Shown here piece by piece: positions 63,354 through 64,000 of a DNA stretch of 64,000 bases. This stretch comes from Lysobacteraceae bacterium (GTDB lineage: Bacteria > Pseudomonadota > Gammaproteobacteria > Xanthomonadales > Xanthomonadaceae). Position 1 is the first letter of the stretch; every line of letters begins with the position of its first letter. The stretch covers positions 372,001 to 436,000 of the forward strand of contig JAEUPQ010000017.1 in NCBI GenBank assembly GCA_016789405.1. The letters run 5' to 3'. The notes beneath the pieces are model-generated. The model was not told the origin of the DNA. It searched no databases and saw only the letters and a program-made list of their open reading frames with translations. The translations under genes and the position numbers were made by a program.

Positions 63354-64000
63354 TCAGCGCTTCGGCTTCGCCGCCGGTGCGGGCTCGATGCGCGAGGGCA
63401 CCGGCACGTTGCACAGGTCGATGTGGCCAGCGGGGCGCTTGTAGAAATCGTCGCGACGGTTGCGGCGGGCTTCGACCAGTTCCTGGAACAGCGGGGTGTC
63501 GGTACGCAGGACCTGCAGCTTCAGGCGTTCGGCGGGCTTGAGGTCGGCAGCGAGGCGGATGCTGCGGATCGCCACGCGCTGTTCCGGTTTTTCGTAGAAG
63601 CCCAGCGGGCCGGTGCCGCGCGGCAGGCTGCTGAGCAGTTCGATGCCCTGGACCACGCGGCCGACGGTGCTCATGTTGCGATCGAGCTGGCGCGGCGATT
63701 GGCCGGTGACCACGTACAACTCGGAACCGTTGCTGGAGTCGGCGTCGTTTTCGCGGCCTGCGCCGACCATGCCGTAGCAGTGCGCGAGCCACGCCGCGTT
63801 CTCGTTCGTGTCGCGACCCACCGGGAAACCGTGGCTGAAGCCGACTTGCGGCGCCCAGCCATCGACATCGGGCAGATGCGCGAACGTCATCCCGGTGTTG
63901 CTGCGGGTGAATTCGGCGGGCAGCTTGGCCTTCGCACCCTTGGGCAGTGGCTTGCGCGGTTCGCCTTCACCGGCGGGATCGCCCCACTGCACGACGAAGT
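63354..64000 (-). CDS. Peptidylprolyl isomerase, cyclophilin type (N-terminus outside the window)
   Basis: Reading from the window end, the frame gives [20 protein letters not shown] onward, with [55 protein letters not shown] and [12 protein letters not shown], a cyclophilin core. The C-terminus is extended (about 60 residues, ending [10 protein letters not shown]). It likely catalyses prolyl cis-trans isomerisation; an upstream signal peptide would place it in the periplasm, but that part is not visible. Confidence 0.85.
   Translation of the reverse strand, partial: FVVQWGDPAGEGEPRKPLPKGAKAKLPAEFTRSNTGMTFAHLPDVDGWAPQVGFSHGFPVGRDTNENAAWLAHCYGMVGAGRENDADSSNGSELYVVTGQSPRQLDRNMSTVGRVVQGIELLSSLPRGTGPLGFYEKPEQRVAIRSIRLAADLKPAERLKLQVLRTDTPLFQELVEARRNRRDDFYKRPAGHIDLCNVPVPSRIEPAPAAKPKR

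Overview
The window is GC-rich (mostly C/G at third codon positions) and reads as chromosome of a gammaproteobacterium of the Xanthomonadales (Lysobacter/Luteimonas/Xanthomonas-like). The pointers are a divergent PBP1A gene next to pilMNOPQ, a MoxR/DUF58/Bat operon, BlaI/M56 and S1/P1-nuclease genes, and GTG starts. Family assignments come from reading the translations; no database search was possible.

Layout. 1-5.8 kb: the end of an RND efflux operon (adaptor tail plus permease), a histidine-box membrane oxygenase-like protein and a conserved hypothetical. 5.9-13.9 kb: mrcA (PBP1A) divergent from the type IV pilus assembly operon pilMNOPQ. 14.1-21.3 kb: a tightly overlapping MoxR-DUF58-DUF4381-BatA-BatB/C-BatD operon. 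21.4-25.5 kb: a dicarboxylate/amino-acid:cation symporter, a small periplasmic protein and transketolase. 25.6-37.8 kb: a block rich in exported proteins of unknown function around two paralogous membrane TPR-PAS proteins; it includes a PKD-like/discoidin protein and several small secreted proteins with similar leaders. 37.9-45.8 kb: CoA transferase, a BlaI-type repressor with a clear operator and its M56 partner, TauE/SafE permease, S1/P1 nuclease, OmpW and gapA.

45.9-61 kb is accessory. Two stretches (46.5-48.0 and 53.4-56.2 kb) carry AT-richer genes of unknown function, each ending at an integron-type attC site. Two sites (54734-54793 and 55609-55668) have the ~60-bp architecture with the same 46-nt core spacing; three others are decayed. 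No integrase is present, so this looks like a cluster of attC sites lacking an integrase. Both stretches begin with shared short repeats and are followed by a duplicated ~450-bp module with a hairpin and a 63-codon gene, intact in one copy and frameshifted in the other. Between them lies a two-gene operon of an HTH regulator and a membrane P-loop NTPase, with a promoter and dyad operator. Small enzymes and membrane proteins follow (two GNATs, RibD/DHFR-like, DUF4262, GFA).

61-64 kb: a Ser/Thr kinase-UspA fusion coupled to a metallophosphoesterase, then a cyclophilin-type prolyl isomerase cut by the window end.

The most interesting signals are the orphan attC cassettes, the HTH/NTPase operon, and the TPR-PAS paralogs, which both appear to be transcribed without a leader and share an unassigned C-terminal domain.
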